Below, piece after piece: positions 30,949-30,986 of a stretch of 30,986 nucleotides of DNA. The translations under genes were made by a program, and so were the position numbers. The notes under the pieces are model-generated. The model saw only the letters and a program-made list of their open reading frames with translations. It searched no databases and was not told the DNA's origin. This DNA is from DASXBJ01 sp036491755 (lineage in GTDB: Bacteria; Chloroflexota; Dormibacteria; Dormibacterales; Dormibacteraceae), in the NCBI GenBank assembly GCA_036491755.1, contig DASXBJ010000023.1, positions 1 through 30,986 of the forward strand. Direction: 5' to 3'. Position 1 is the stretch's first letter, and each line of letters begins with the position of its first letter.

Positions 30949-30986
30949 AAAGCGACCACCGGGGTAGCTCGCTGGGTCGCTCAGGC

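Noticed and set aside
1..30986. tRNA, rRNA, CRISPR, insertion sequence, prophage or attachment site
   Set aside because: No tRNA-like cloverleaf, repeat array, transposase, integrase or long terminal repeat was seen by reading; a covariance-model scan was not possible.

Overview
The window is about 31 kb of GC-rich, densely packed bacterial chromosome with no mobile element, phage gene, CRISPR array, rRNA or tRNA that I can see. It encodes about 30 proteins. Frequent GTG/TTG starts, 4-nt start/stop overlaps, apparently leaderless promoters, a CcmE of the CxxxY-like class, DUF1028, a CxxC-x17-CxxC zinc-ribbon protein and an F420-type nitroreductase together suggest a soil-type Terrabacteria lineage (Chloroflexota / Candidatus Dormibacterota, or deep Actinobacteria). 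This placement is inference; no marker settles it.

Layout. (1) 1-3074: the 5' part of a FrdA-like fumarate reductase/succinate dehydrogenase flavoprotein (minus strand, cut by the edge), divergent from a DAO-family FAD oxidoreductase, which converges on an M19 dipeptidase. (2) 3130-5346: a MarR repressor and a 14-TM drug exporter, with a promoter and inverted repeat in front. (3) 5474-8293: a zinc-ribbon protein; a DUF1028 / IF-1 / cyclase run on the minus strand; a divergent F420-type nitroreductase. (4) 14283-8290, minus strand: a tightly coupled four-gene operon of fatty acyl-CoA reductase-HAD phosphatase fusion, zinc alcohol dehydrogenase, divergent LarA-like protein and PlsC-type acyltransferase. 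This is the best candidate for an undescribed pathway, probably making a lipid. (5) 14321-16959: a secreted M23 endopeptidase, divergent from a quinone-oxidoreductase-like MDR enzyme and MscL carrying a zinc ribbon. (6) 16956-18462: a DtxR/MntR regulator divergent from a ZIP metal transporter, with a palindrome at the junction. (7) 18472-19460: a hypothetical protein and a CoA-pyrophosphatase Nudix. (8) 24578-19457, minus strand: a cytochrome c maturation operon ccmG-E-F-(small TM)-A-B-C-D, lacking CcmH and using Cys instead of His as the CcmE haem ligand (System I*). (9) 27126-24608, minus strand: zinc-ribbon plus degenerate GGDEF protein, histidine phosphatase, GH1 glycosidase. (10) 27181-29084: RarA ATPase and an extended nucleoside diphosphate kinase. 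(11) 30290-29062: ribosomal protein L25/CTC and a small MscS channel; then an RDD membrane protein.

Two architectural habits recur. At least eight genes have a -10-like hexamer (TAGAAT, CAGAAT, TAGACT and similar) only 6-9 nt before the start codon, which suggests leaderless transcripts. Four convergent gene pairs end in one shared CTAG, so that both stop codons are TAG. There is no gene-free stretch longer than 300 bases.
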